This document shows, in pieces, positions 1-6,634 of a DNA stretch of 36,500 bases (its first letter is position 1; each line of letters begins with the position of its first letter). A program made the translations under genes and the position numbers. The DNA is from Pseudolabrys sp. (lineage in GTDB: Bacteria; Pseudomonadota; Alphaproteobacteria; Rhizobiales; Xanthobacteraceae), in NCBI GenBank assembly GCA_030684935.1, contig JAUXXH010000017.1, forward strand, positions 1 to 36,500, in the 5' to 3' direction. The notes below the pieces were generated by a model, which saw only the letters and a list, made by a program, of their open reading frames with translations, was not told where the DNA came from and did not search any database.

Positions 1-1
1 C

Positions 2-364
2 TGCACCGACACGGGGCAGACCGTGTTCATGATCACGCACGACGTCGACGAGGCGATCTATCTCGCCGACAAGGTGGTGCTGATGACCAACGGCCCCGGC
101 GCCGTGCTGGCCGAGATCGTCGACAACCCGCTGCCGAAGGATCGCGCGCGCAGCGACTTCCACAAGCACCCGCTGTATTACCCGGTGCGCAACCACATCA
201 TCGATTTCCTGGTGACGCGCAGCAAAGCCTTCGACACCGCCGCGCACGACCCGCGCCATGTGCCGCATGTGTCGCCGGGTTTGCCGGCGCCGGCGCGCGC
301 CGTTGACACACCGGTCGCGCGGCGCGCTCAGCCCGTTCCCTCCCCCCTTGTGGGGGAGGGTTAG
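2..364 (+). CDS. Nitrate/cyanate-type ABC transporter ATP-binding protein, C-terminal part
   Basis: The gene enters from the left edge in frame 2 and ends at a TAG at 362-364. Only the last 120 codons are present. The visible part begins just before the H-loop (MITHDVDEAIYLADKVVLMT), which holds the switch histidine that senses ATP gamma-phosphate. The following text (GPGAVLAEIVDNPLP, then a YYPVRNHIIDFLV stretch) is typical of the NrtD/SsuB/TauB class that energises uptake of nitrate, cyanate, sulfonate or taurine. Cyanase lies 123 bp downstream, so cyanate uptake (CynD role) is a reasonable inference, but the substrate is not proven. The last residues (about PSPLVGEG) are translated from an intergenic repeat that has invaded the 3' end, so the original stop has probably been replaced. 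Walker A, Q-loop and signature motif lie outside the window. Confidence 0.85.
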   Translation, partial: CTDTGQTVFMITHDVDEAIYLADKVVLMTNGPGAVLAEIVDNPLPKDRARSDFHKHPLYYPVRNHIIDFLVTRSKAFDTAAHDPRHVPHVSPGLPAPARAVDTPVARRAQPVPSPLVGEG

Positions 365-432
365 GGAGGGGGGTGATGAAGAGGCATTGCCATGCACCCC
401 CACCCCCAACCCCTCCCCACAAGGGGGAGGGG
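338..432. repeat. Mirror-image GC-rich intergenic repeat, family A copy 1
   Basis: An arm with CCCTCCCCCCTTGTGGGGGAGGG is followed by GGGAGGGGGGTGATG, a short variable centre, and the reverse-complement arm (CACCCCCACCCC... CCCCACAAGGGGGAGGGG). The same arrangement recurs at 11960-12054. The left arm overlaps the 3' end of the ABC ATPase gene. It can fold into a long hairpin and may end transcription. Confidence 0.9.
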
Positions 433-487
433 AGCGCGCTGAAGGCGCGGCGCCGCCCGTGACTCTCATGACCCAAGGAGCAAGAAA

Positions 488-976
488 ATGAAACGCACCG
501 ACCTCACCGAGAAACTCCTCGACATCAAGCGCGAGAAGGGCTGGACCTGGGCCCACATCTGCGGCGCGATCGGCGGCATGTCGCCGGTGCTGATCGTCGG
601 CGCCATTCTCGGCCAGCACAAGCTCACGAAGCCGCAGGCCGCCGCCGCGGCCAAGCTGTTCGGCCTCAGCAAGACCGAAGAGGCGATGATCAACGAGGTG
701 CCGATGCGCGGGCAAGCGACGCCGATGCCGCCGACCGATCCGCTGATCTACCGGCTGTACGAGCTGGTGCTGGTCAACGGCCCGGCGATGAAGCTTTTGA
801 TCGAGGAGGAGTTCGGCGACGGCATCATGTCGGCGATCGACTTCGACATGACCATCGATCGCCAGGCCGACCCGAAGGGCGACCGCGTCAAGCTGGCGAT
901 GACGGGCAAGTTTTTGCCGTTCAAGTATTACGGCGCGCAGGGCAACGAGCAGGCGTATGGGTTTAAGGAGAGCTGA
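488..976 (+). CDS. cynS: Cyanate hydratase (cyanase)
   Basis: Cyanase (EC 4.2.1.104) converts cyanate and bicarbonate to ammonia and CO2 through carbamate, detoxifying cyanate and supplying nitrogen. The 162-residue protein is near the usual length of about 150-160. The N-terminal helical part (residues 1-75) precedes the cyanase catalytic domain. The catalytic triad known from the E. coli enzyme (Arg96, Glu99, Ser122) corresponds to R89 and E92 in YRLYE and S115 in GIMSAIDF. The end DGK(Y)LP is seen here as TGKFLPFKYYG. The start has an AAGGAG ribosome site just upstream. The gene follows an ABC ATPase, consistent with a cyn-type operon. A degraded partial second copy lies at 1917-2056. Confidence 0.96.
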   Translation: MKRTDLTEKLLDIKREKGWTWAHICGAIGGMSPVLIVGAILGQHKLTKPQAAAAAKLFGLSKTEEAMINEVPMRGQATPMPPTDPLIYRLYELVLVNGPAMKLLIEEEFGDGIMSAIDFDMTIDRQADPKGDRVKLAMTGKFLPFKYYGAQGNEQAYGFKES

Positions 977-986
977 TGCTTCTTAA

Positions 987-1033
987 CCCTCCCCCTTGTG
1001 GGGAGGGTCGCGCGCGGAGCGCGCGGGGTGGGG
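987..1033. repeat. GC-rich hairpin repeat, family B half-unit
   Basis: The unit is CCCTCCCCCTTGTGGGGAGGG followed by TCG, a short inverted repeat (CGCGCGGAGCGCGCG) and GGGTGGGG. It lies directly after cynS. The same half-unit recurs at 1093-1139 and forms the arms of the larger units near 6.5, 7.7, 11.4 and 25.7 kb. Confidence 0.85.
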
Positions 1034-1092
1034 ACTAAAGCGCGGAACGCCGGACCTGACTTCGGATCGCGTGAGACCCGCGCGCTTCTTTT

Positions 1093-1139
1093 CCCTCCCC
1101 CTTGCGGGGAGGGTCGCTCGCGAAGCGAGCGGGGTGGGG
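1093..1139. repeat. GC-rich hairpin repeat, family B half-unit
   Basis: This is a second direct copy of the preceding unit: CCCTCCCCCTTGCGGGGAGGG, then the inverted repeat GCTCGCGAAGCGAGC, then GGGGTGGGG. The two copies are separated by about 60 bp with no gene. Confidence 0.85.
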
Positions 1140-1169
1140 TTGGCAGCGCCGAACGCCGGCCCCACCTGA

Positions 1170-1198
1170 TTGTCCGCCACGCCCCGTTCTGCTAAAAT
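1170..1198 (+). promoter_or_regulatory. Predicted sigma-70-type promoter of parDE
   Basis: TTGTCC at 1170-1175 and TAAAAT at 1193-1198 are 17 bp apart, which is the ideal spacing. The ATG of the antitoxin starts only 6 nt after the -10 box, so transcription would begin at or next to the start codon. No Shine-Dalgarno sequence is visible, so the mRNA may be leaderless. Inferred from sequence only. Confidence 0.55.
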
Positions 1199-1204
1199 GA
1201 GCCT

Positions 1205-1456
1205 ATGAGCAAGGACACCGCCGTCTCGGTCGGCAATCATTTCGACGACTTTATCGAGCGTCAGGTTGAGGCCGGCCGCTATCAGTCGCCGAGCGATGTG
1301 GTGCGCGCGGGCTTGCGGCTGCTGGAGGAACAGGAACTGAAGATCGAGCGGCTGCGCGCGGCCCTGATCGAGGGCGAACAGAGCGGCGAACCCGCGCCGT
1401 TCGACCTGGCCGATTTTCTGGACGACATGCACCGGGACCGCGCCGGGCCGCGATGA
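1205..1456 (+). CDS. parD: ParD/CopG-type antitoxin
   Basis: This 83-residue protein has the ParD layout. An N-terminal ribbon-helix-helix region (residues about 4-50, with VSVGNHFDDFIERQVEAGRY and SPSDVVRAGLRLLEE) would bind operator DNA as a dimer. An acidic C-terminal tail (about 55-83, FDLADFLDDMHRDR) would wrap and neutralise the toxin. It overlaps the downstream toxin gene by 4 bases (ATGA), the usual translational coupling for such pairs. ParD-ParE complexes normally repress their own promoter. The upstream -10 box lies almost on the start codon. Family assignment is strong; the target of the toxin is inferred. Confidence 0.92.
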   Translation: MSKDTAVSVGNHFDDFIERQVEAGRYQSPSDVVRAGLRLLEEQELKIERLRAALIEGEQSGEPAPFDLADFLDDMHRDRAGPR

Positions 1457-1743
1457 GCGGCTACGCTCTCACGCCGCGGGCGCGCGCCGATCTCAAGGCC
1501 ATCTGGACCTATACAGCGGATCACTGGAGCATCGAGCAGGCTGATCGTTACGCCGGGCTGCTGCATCATGCCATGGAGATCGTCGCGGCCGAGCCGCGCC
1601 GGTGGCGGCCGTGCGATGACATCCGCGACAGCTATTTCAAATACGCCGCCGGCAGCCATGTCCTGTTCTTCCGGCGCGGCGAGAGCGGCATCGTCGTGGT
1701 GCGCATTCTCCATCGCAGCATGGATTTCGAACGGCATCTGTGA
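1453..1743 (+). CDS. parE: RelE/ParE-family toxin
   Basis: The 96-residue protein matches the RelE/ParE fold. An N-terminal segment YALTPRARADLKAIWTYTADHWS is followed by the QADRYAGLL helix, and the end has VLFFRRGESGIVVVRILHRSMDF, the beta strands with the typical RILH..MD motif. ParE members inhibit DNA gyrase, whereas RelE members cut mRNA; the ILHRSMD ending and the ParD partner favour ParE. The start codon overlaps the antitoxin stop. The length is normal and no defect is visible, so the module is probably functional. Confidence 0.92.
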   Translation: MSGYALTPRARADLKAIWTYTADHWSIEQADRYAGLLHHAMEIVAAEPRRWRPCDDIRDSYFKYAAGSHVLFFRRGESGIVVVRILHRSMDFERHL

Positions 1744-1765
1744 CGTGACGGGCGCGCTTCTTTAT

Positions 1766-1808
1766 CCTCCCCCTTGCGAGGAGTGTTAAGAAGCGTGCGA
1801 GGTGGGGT
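1766..1808. repeat. Degenerate family B repeat
   Basis: CCTCCCCCTTGCGAGGAGTGTTAAGAAGCG... GGTGGGG is a mutated version of the half-units at 987 and 1093. The following bases (about 1815-1845) also resemble the spacer between those two copies. Confidence 0.6.
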
Positions 1809-1870
1809 GAAAGCGGGGACACCGGACCCGGCTTCGTGGGGCCTGTGGCCACCGCCGCGCATTCACCCAC

Positions 1871-1902
1871 CGTTCGTCCCCGCGCAAGCGGGGACCCAGT
1901 TC
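1871..1902. repeat. Short palindromic repeat, family E
   Basis: GTCCCCGC-GCAA-GCGGGGAC forms a perfect 8-bp stem with a 4-nt loop, inside the longer string CGTTCGTCCCC...GGGGACCCAG. The same string occurs at about 33044-33071. Confidence 0.7.
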
Positions 1903-1916
1903 GTCAAAGCCTTTGC

Positions 1917-2056
1917 GTAGGCCTATGGGTTTAAGGGGGGAGTTCGGCGACCGCATCATGTCGGCGATCGACTTCGACATGGATATCACGGGCAAGAACG
2001 CCCTGAAGGACCACGTGGCGCTCGGCATGACGGGCAAGTTTTTCCCGTCAGGATAA
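1917..2056 (+). pseudogene. Rearranged cyanase (cynS) relic
   Basis: Bases 1918-1936 repeat the 3' end of cynS (AGGCSTATGGGTTTAAGG). They are joined directly to an internal cynS segment: 1940-1981 matches 809-850 of cynS at 41 of 42 bases (EFGDxIMSAIDFDM, including the active-site Ser region). The reading frame then diverges (DITGKNALKDHVALG) but regains the family ending MTGKFFP and stops with TAA at 2054-2056. The order tail-then-middle is what the junction of a tandem duplication would give. The N-terminal two thirds, including the Arg and Glu of the active site, are missing, so it cannot be a working cyanase. The ribosome site of the next gene overlaps its end. Confidence 0.85.
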
Positions 2057-2073
2057 AGGAGGGGGAACGAGAC

Positions 2074-5000
2074 ATGGAAGGCCAGCCAGACCTTTCCATT
2101 CTATCCGCCGAACAGGCAGATACGAATCGTCTCATCGAGCAATTGCTCGGGACAGCCGTTGCATATCGCTATGTTGACTTTTGTCGCTTAGCCAGCGGCA
2201 CATTACCTCTTATCGTCTCGCGCCCATTAGCCGGACATGCGCTGCGCGAGCTCGATTCTTTGGTTCGTCATGTTCTGGCGACTCCGATGGAGGCGAGAGC
2301 ATCCGACAATATCGAAGAAGCGAAGCGACGGAGCGAGGCAAGAGCCAAGCTGAAAGAAATGGGTTTTGACGATCTGGCATTGCAACGCGCCGAGAGGGCG
2401 CTCAAGCCGGCCTTCAGCCACAAAAAGCAGATCCAACAAATTGCTACTCGTCTTAGCCTATCGACCGATGGTGATATTGCAAAGCTCTGGATCAAGCTTA
2501 ATGAAGCCTATGGGCGGGTTCACGAGCGTTCCTTTCACCTGAGTCTTGAAGTCGATGAGTCGTTCCGGTCGGAATACGTGCGCCCCTTCGATGCGGTGAT
2601 CCGGGCGCTCATGGTCCAGTTACAGGGGCGCTATGCAGCGCTGATGCAGCGTGCAAAAAAAATCGCCTCCATGCCGCCGGCGCAAGGCATTCGTCTTTTT
2701 ATCAATGAAATTCCAGGAGCGCTGCAGCTTCAGGCTTATTTCTACGACAATCTCCAGTCCGCCACTTGGCTTCCACACCTAGCATCTCAAGGCCTTTTGG
2801 CGGAGCCCCTGCCGGACTTAAACGGCGGCAGTGTCCTGCGGCTCTGGAGCTGGCCGGTGGGACGCTACTTGGCACGAATGGCGTCATCTGACGATGCCGG
2901 TACTCGTGGGCAGGTCGTCCAAGCCGTCCGCGCGCTTGCGTCTTCGGCGCATCCGGATGTGCACCGTCTTGGTATGGATGTGATCGAAGCCTTGCCGTCG
3001 GCGGAAGGTACGACATTGGTAGACGTGTTGGAGCGTTGGATCTCTCCCACCACCGATCTCTTCACCGCCGCACCCCAAAAGGTAATTGCTAAGTGGGCGG
3101 CTTCCGGCGATGTGGCGGCGGCGATCCGTATCGCTCGGTCTGTCTTTGCTCTTTTCGAGCGTGACGGAGAGGTCGCTGCGCATTTTGACGCGACGATGTA
3201 CCAGCATTACCTGGAGCAGGCCGTTAAAGTCTTTTCGAACGCACAGCCGCTGGAGGTTCTGCCGGAACTTTGTATTTTATTGATGGAGTCTTCGCGAATC
3301 GACAAGCGCCTGAGTCAAATGGATGAGGCTGACTATAGTTATTACACGGTTGACTCATTCGAACCCGAGGCGACGCATGGACATGATTTTCTCGGCGCGC
3401 TGGTCATCGCGGTGGTGCGCGTTGCAGCTGCTGCTGTTCGCGCAAATCATGCCGACATTAACGCTGTTCTCCAGACACTGACGCCTTATCGGGCAAAGAT
3501 TTTTGTGCGCATGCGTCTGTATTTGCTAGCCCTCGCGCCATCTTCCGCACCTGATCTTGCGACGGCCTATCTCACCGATGCGAGGCTCATCGACGCGGAC
3601 TGGTGCCGAGAGGAATACGCATTACTGGCGCGGTTGTGGTTCCCGCATCTTGCGCCTGCCGAGCAAACCCGCATCTTTGAGTACATCGATGCCATACCGG
3701 AAGGCCACAGCGAGGCCTTTCACGCATGGTTCGAACAGCAAGAAAAACGCAAAGCAGAACCGCTTGACGAGCGACGCTATCGCGAGACGACCGTTCGCGA
3801 AGTCGTTTGGCTTTGGCGTTCGGCCTTGCCGCCGGACAGGCTCGCGGCCATCGAGAAGACCGTAACTGAATTCGGTGATCCGGACGCATGGCGAGAGGTA
3901 TATTTCAGGCAGGCGCAAAGTCCGCTGAGCCGGGCAGCGATGTTGGAACAGTCCGTCGACAAGACCGCCGCCTTTCTGCTGACTTGGCAGCCCGACGTCT
4001 CTCGGCAGAACGAAACAGCGGGTGCATTGGCGAACGAGCTTCGCGAAGCAGCATCCGCCAAGCCCGATCTCTTCTCAGCCGACGCGGTGAGGTTCGCACC
4101 GCTTCGGCCGCTATTTGTCCGGTACTTCTTCGATGGGTTGCGCCAAACCACGCAGCAAAATGTGTCTGTGGACTGGCAGAAATGCCTTACCCTTGCCCAC
4201 GCTGTGCTCGAGCGATCAAAGAAAGATGCTCCGGCCCATGTGCCGGCGCCGGGGGATGATCCGGACTGGTCATGGACTCTGAAAGCCATGAGCGACTGGC
4301 TTTCGGCGACACTGAGTCGTGGAACTGAGGGCATCACATTTGCGCACCATGCGACTGTTCGTGCGCTCGTGCTCGCCATAGCCGATCGGGTGAACAGCTT
4401 GCCAGAACCGAGCGAGGAAGAGCTATCGCGCAGTTCGCATCCTTATTTTTCGGCTCAACAAACGCTTTTCGGTTCCATGGTTGAATTATCGATTATTTTT
4501 CTTTTCTGGAGCAGTAAGGACGCCGCCAATGCTATCGGGAAAGCGCCCCGCGAGGCCTTGGTTCATGATGACGAACTGCGCTCCATTCTGGACGCGACCC
4601 TCGCTCGCTCGGGAACGGCTGGCCGTGCGGGCCGATCCATCCTTGGCCGTTATCTGAGCTGGTTATTTTATTTTGGCGAATCGTGGTTGCGCGAGCGCCT
4701 GTTATCTCTGTTTCCTAAGGCGGACGATGTCCTGCGGAAGGCCGCGTGGGTCGCCCATATCCAATCTGACCAGCAGCCGGTGCCCGATCTTACGGATTGC
4801 CTTGGCGAACTCTATTCCGAGCACATTGCTGTTGTTGGCGGCATGGATGACGCGTTCGGCGGTAACGACAGCCGAAATCGCCTCGTGGATTACCTCGTCC
4901 TTCTTTACCTTTGGGAAAAGCTGCCGGAGCCGTTGCTGCAGGAATTTTGGCGAACGGTGCCGCCATCACTCCTGCGTCACGCTATGTGGTTCGCTGGGCG

Positions 5001-5472
5001 GCATCTCACGAGCAACAATGCCCTTCACGAGCGTGCGCGGACATATTGGGACCGACGTTTGGAATTGGCAAAGGCTGCCAGTGACAAGAACCCTTTCAAG
5101 AAAGAGCTTGGCGTCATCGGCGTCTGGTTCATGTGGGACGTAGATGCAGATTGGCTTCTGAAGCAATTGATGCTGCTTTTAAATGCGGGGTTCGCACCGA
5201 ATGACGGCTTTGGCGTGATTGGCAAGCTCGCTGAGCATGTTCCCGCTAGAATCGACGATGTAGTGGAGATTGTCCGGGCGCTGGTGCGCCATCCAGACGT
5301 GGAGACATGGATTTTTGGCACACAAGAGGAGGCGCTTCGAAAGATTCTTTCGGAGGGCAAGGCGAGTTCTTCGTCCCTTACGGTAGCTAGTGTTAAGGAG
5401 ATTATTTCCTACCTGTCCTCACGCGGCAATTCAGCCCTTCTCGATTTAGACGACGAATTCAACGCTGGTTGA
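2074..5472 (+). CDS. Large protein of unknown function, probably helical repeats
   Basis: This 1132-residue protein has a strong ribosome site (AAGGAGGGGG) 8 nt before the ATG. I do not recognise the family. There is no signal peptide, clear membrane segment, Walker motif or obvious enzyme signature. The whole chain looks alpha-helical. Residues 45-195 have ASRPLAGHALRELDSL-like amphipathic helices, a charged stretch at 75-120, and an R-x6-H motif (R148 to H155 in YGRVHERSFH) that loosely recalls HEPN RNase domains. From about 250 onward, repeated units of 35-45 residues rich in Leu, Ala and Trp suggest a HEAT/TPR-like solenoid. Codon use and GC content are visibly lower than in the neighbours, and it stands alone between a cyanase relic and repeats, which suggests horizontal transfer. 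A defence or stress role is only a guess. Confidence 0.8.
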   Translation: MEGQPDLSILSAEQADTNRLIEQLLGTAVAYRYVDFCRLASGTLPLIVSRPLAGHALRELDSLVRHVLATPMEARASDNIEEAKRRSEARAKLKEMGFDDLALQRAERALKPAFSHKKQIQQIATRLSLSTDGDIAKLWIKLNEAYGRVHERSFHLSLEVDESFRSEYVRPFDAVIRALMVQLQGRYAALMQRAKKIASMPPAQGIRLFINEIPGALQLQAYFYDNLQSATWLPHLASQGLLAEPLPDLNGGSVLRLWSWPVGRYLARMASSDDAGTRGQVVQAVRALASSAHPDVHRLGMDVIEALPSAEGTTLVDVLERWISPTTDLFTAAPQKVIAKWAASGDVAAAIRIARSVFALFERDGEVAAHFDATMYQHYLEQAVKVFSNAQPLEVLPELCILLMESSRIDKRLSQMDEADYSYYTVDSFEPEATHGHDFLGALVIAVVRVAAAAVRANHADINAVLQTLTPYRAKIFVRMRLYLLALAPSSAPDLATAYLTDARLIDADWCREEYALLARLWFPHLAPAEQTRIFEYIDAIPEGHSEAFHAWFEQQEKRKAEPLDERRYRETTVREVVWLWRSALPPDRLAAIEKTVTEFGDPDAWREVYFRQAQSPLSRAAMLEQSVDKTAAFLLTWQPDVSRQNETAGALANELREAASAKPDLFSADAVRFAPLRPLFVRYFFDGLRQTTQQNVSVDWQKCLTLAHAVLERSKKDAPAHVPAPGDDPDWSWTLKAMSDWLSATLSRGTEGITFAHHATVRALVLAIADRVNSLPEPSEEELSRSSHPYFSAQQTLFGSMVELSIIFLFWSSKDAANAIGKAPREALVHDDELRSILDATLARSGTAGRAGRSILGRYLSWLFYFGESWLRERLLSLFPKADDVLRKAAWVAHIQSDQQPVPDLTDCLGELYSEHIAVVGGMDDAFGGNDSRNRLVDYLVLLYLWEKLPEPLLQEFWRTVPPSLLRHAMWFAGRHLTSNNALHERARTYWDRRLELAKAASDKNPFKKELGVIGVWFMWDVDADWLLKQLMLLLNAGFAPNDGFGVIGKLAEHVPARIDDVVEIVRALVRHPDVETWIFGTQEEALRKILSEGKASSSSLTVASVKEIISYLSSRGNSALLDLDDEFNAG

Positions 5473-5496
5473 GAGCCTTTCTGCTACGTCGCGGCC

Positions 5497-5525
5497 TAAT
5501 CTGGACAATTTAAATTACCGGATTA
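5497..5525. other. AT-rich imperfect palindrome after the 1132-codon gene
   Basis: TAATCTGG and CCGGATTA form 8-bp arms with one mismatch around an ACAATTTAAATTA centre, which itself holds the perfect palindrome AATTTAAATT (5507-5516). It sits 25 bp after the stop codon in a high-GC genome. It might be an operator, a terminator or an edge of transferred DNA. Confidence 0.5.
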
Positions 5526-5564
5526 AGCTTGCGGCTCTGCTCATAGGACGACATCTAGCACGGA

Positions 5565-5583
5565 GCCCCCGCTTCGCGGGGGC
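5565..5583. terminator. GC-rich hairpin after the 1132-codon gene
   Basis: GCCCCCGC-TTC-GCGGGGGC is a perfect 8-bp stem. No T-run follows directly (TTTT appears 9 nt later), so it may be a repeat hairpin rather than a true intrinsic terminator. Confidence 0.4.
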
Positions 5584-5616
5584 GACACCGCGTTTTCTAG
5601 CCATGCCTCGGCCGCC

Positions 5617-5660
5617 CATCCTTCGAGACGCGCTCCTGCGGAGCGCTCCTCAGGATGAGG
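5617..5660. repeat. Interspersed palindromic repeat (CATCCTTCGAGACGCG type)
   Basis: CATCCTTCGAGACGCGCTCC-TGCGGAGCGCTCCTCAGGATGAGG is a folded element with inverted ends (CATCCT/AGGATG) and an inner GAGCGC/GCGCTC. From memory it is a very common dispersed repeat in Bradyrhizobiaceae genomes. Only this copy is in the window. Confidence 0.7.
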
Positions 5661-5682
5661 CGGCGCGAGGGTCCCTGAACAT

Positions 5683-6390
5683 CTACCCCTTCTTCTCACT
5701 CTCCCTCTTCTCCCACCCCCGCGGCATCAAGTCCGGATGCTCCGCGACCGCCGGCAGATGCGCCGCGCAGACGAGGTCGACCGCCAGGTCCGGCGCCCAG
5801 TCGAGGTCGACGCCGCCGCGGCGCATTTCGGTCAGCGCCGTGCGGATCGCCACGTCGCGCGCGATCCATTGTTCGCCGGTCAGCGTCTCGCCGTCGCGGC
5901 GGCGGCGCCGCCGCCGGCCCATGGCCTCGAGCCGCGCCATCTTCACCGCCTGCAGCGCCTCCATCAGCTGGTTGAGGGTGACGTGCTCGCTGGTCTCCAG
6001 CGCGCGGATGTGACGCTCGGCCACCGCCAGCAGCCGTTCGGCCAGCATGCGCAGCTTGAGCTTCCGCCCGGCGCGGCGGCGCGGCACCGTGTCGGTGGCG
6101 CGCGGCGCGCCCGCGGGCCGCACCCAGCTTTGGTCGCGGGCCCAGCGGCAGATGCTGGCGCGGCCGACGCCGGTGCGCACGGCGATCTCGCCATAGGTCA
6201 GCACGCTGTGTTCGATCAGCGCGCGCACCGCCGCGACCGCGGCCTCGTCATGCGGCCGGCGGCAGCCGCGCAGGCGGGGTGTGACGGTCGCGGCGGTGGC
6301 GCTTCGGCGCGGGGCAGGCGCATCCGGCGCGCGGCCGCTGAGGCGGAGGACCGGCATCGGCGGACGGCGGAACAGGGGGGTGAGGGGCAT
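5683..6390 (-). CDS. Hypothetical protein with predicted HTH
   Basis: The 235-residue product starts at the ATG at 6390; upstream in-frame codons run through a repeat and were left out. Residues about 50-85 (ALIEHSVLTYGEIAVRTGVGRASICRWARDQSW) look like a homeodomain-like or resolvase-type helix-turn-helix, so DNA binding is likely. An N-terminal Arg/Pro-rich stretch precedes it. The middle (KLKLRMLAERLLAVAERHIRALE) is helical and could mediate dimerisation. A run of seven arginines (GRRRRRRRDGE) lies near residue 165 and is encoded by GCC/GCG triplets. The C-terminal part mentions no known domain. It points away from the flavin oxidoreductase gene at 6635. No specific function can be named. 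Confidence 0.75.
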   Translation of the reverse strand: MPLTPLFRRPPMPVLRLSGRAPDAPAPRRSATAATVTPRLRGCRRPHDEAAVAAVRALIEHSVLTYGEIAVRTGVGRASICRWARDQSWVRPAGAPRATDTVPRRRAGRKLKLRMLAERLLAVAERHIRALETSEHVTLNQLMEALQAVKMARLEAMGRRRRRRRDGETLTGEQWIARDVAIRTALTEMRRGGVDLDWAPDLAVDLVCAAHLPAVAEHPDLMPRGWEKRESEKKG

Positions 6391-6441
6391 GGGTAGGAAT
6401 ATATGCTGGGGCGGCGCGGCGGGCAAGGCGCTTTCTTTCTT

Positions 6442-6567
6442 CACCTCCCCCTGGAGGGGGGAGGTCGGTCCGCGCAGCGGACCGGGTGGGGGTGAACCTT
6501 CTCGCGACGTCACCCCACCCCGGATCGCCTTCGGCGATCCGACCCTCCCCCTCCAGGGGAGGGTGAA
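6442..6567. repeat. Mirror-image repeat, family B full unit
   Basis: The left arm CACCTCCCCCTGGAGGGGGGAGGTCGGTCC...GGGTGGGGGTGA and the right arm TCACCCCACCCCGG...GACCCTCCCCCTCCAGGGGAGGGTGAAG face each other around a short unique centre. It fills most of the 244-bp gap between divergent genes, leaving only about 65 bp for the promoter of the oxidoreductase. Confidence 0.88.
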
Positions 6568-6634
6568 GAAGGAGAGGCCGGTGTACTCCCTGTGCCTGAT
6601 CGACAACCGCGCCGGGGCGCCCCATATAGCGCGC

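Noticed and set aside
338..1139. CRISPR-like array suspected from the repeated CCCTCCCC units
   Set aside because: The units are inverted and irregularly spaced, with no constant spacers or nearby cas genes.
6281..6634. Upstream extension of the luciferase-like gene
   Set aside because: The frame stays open but is made from a mirror repeat and the start region of the divergent gene; the conserved domain begins at 6635.
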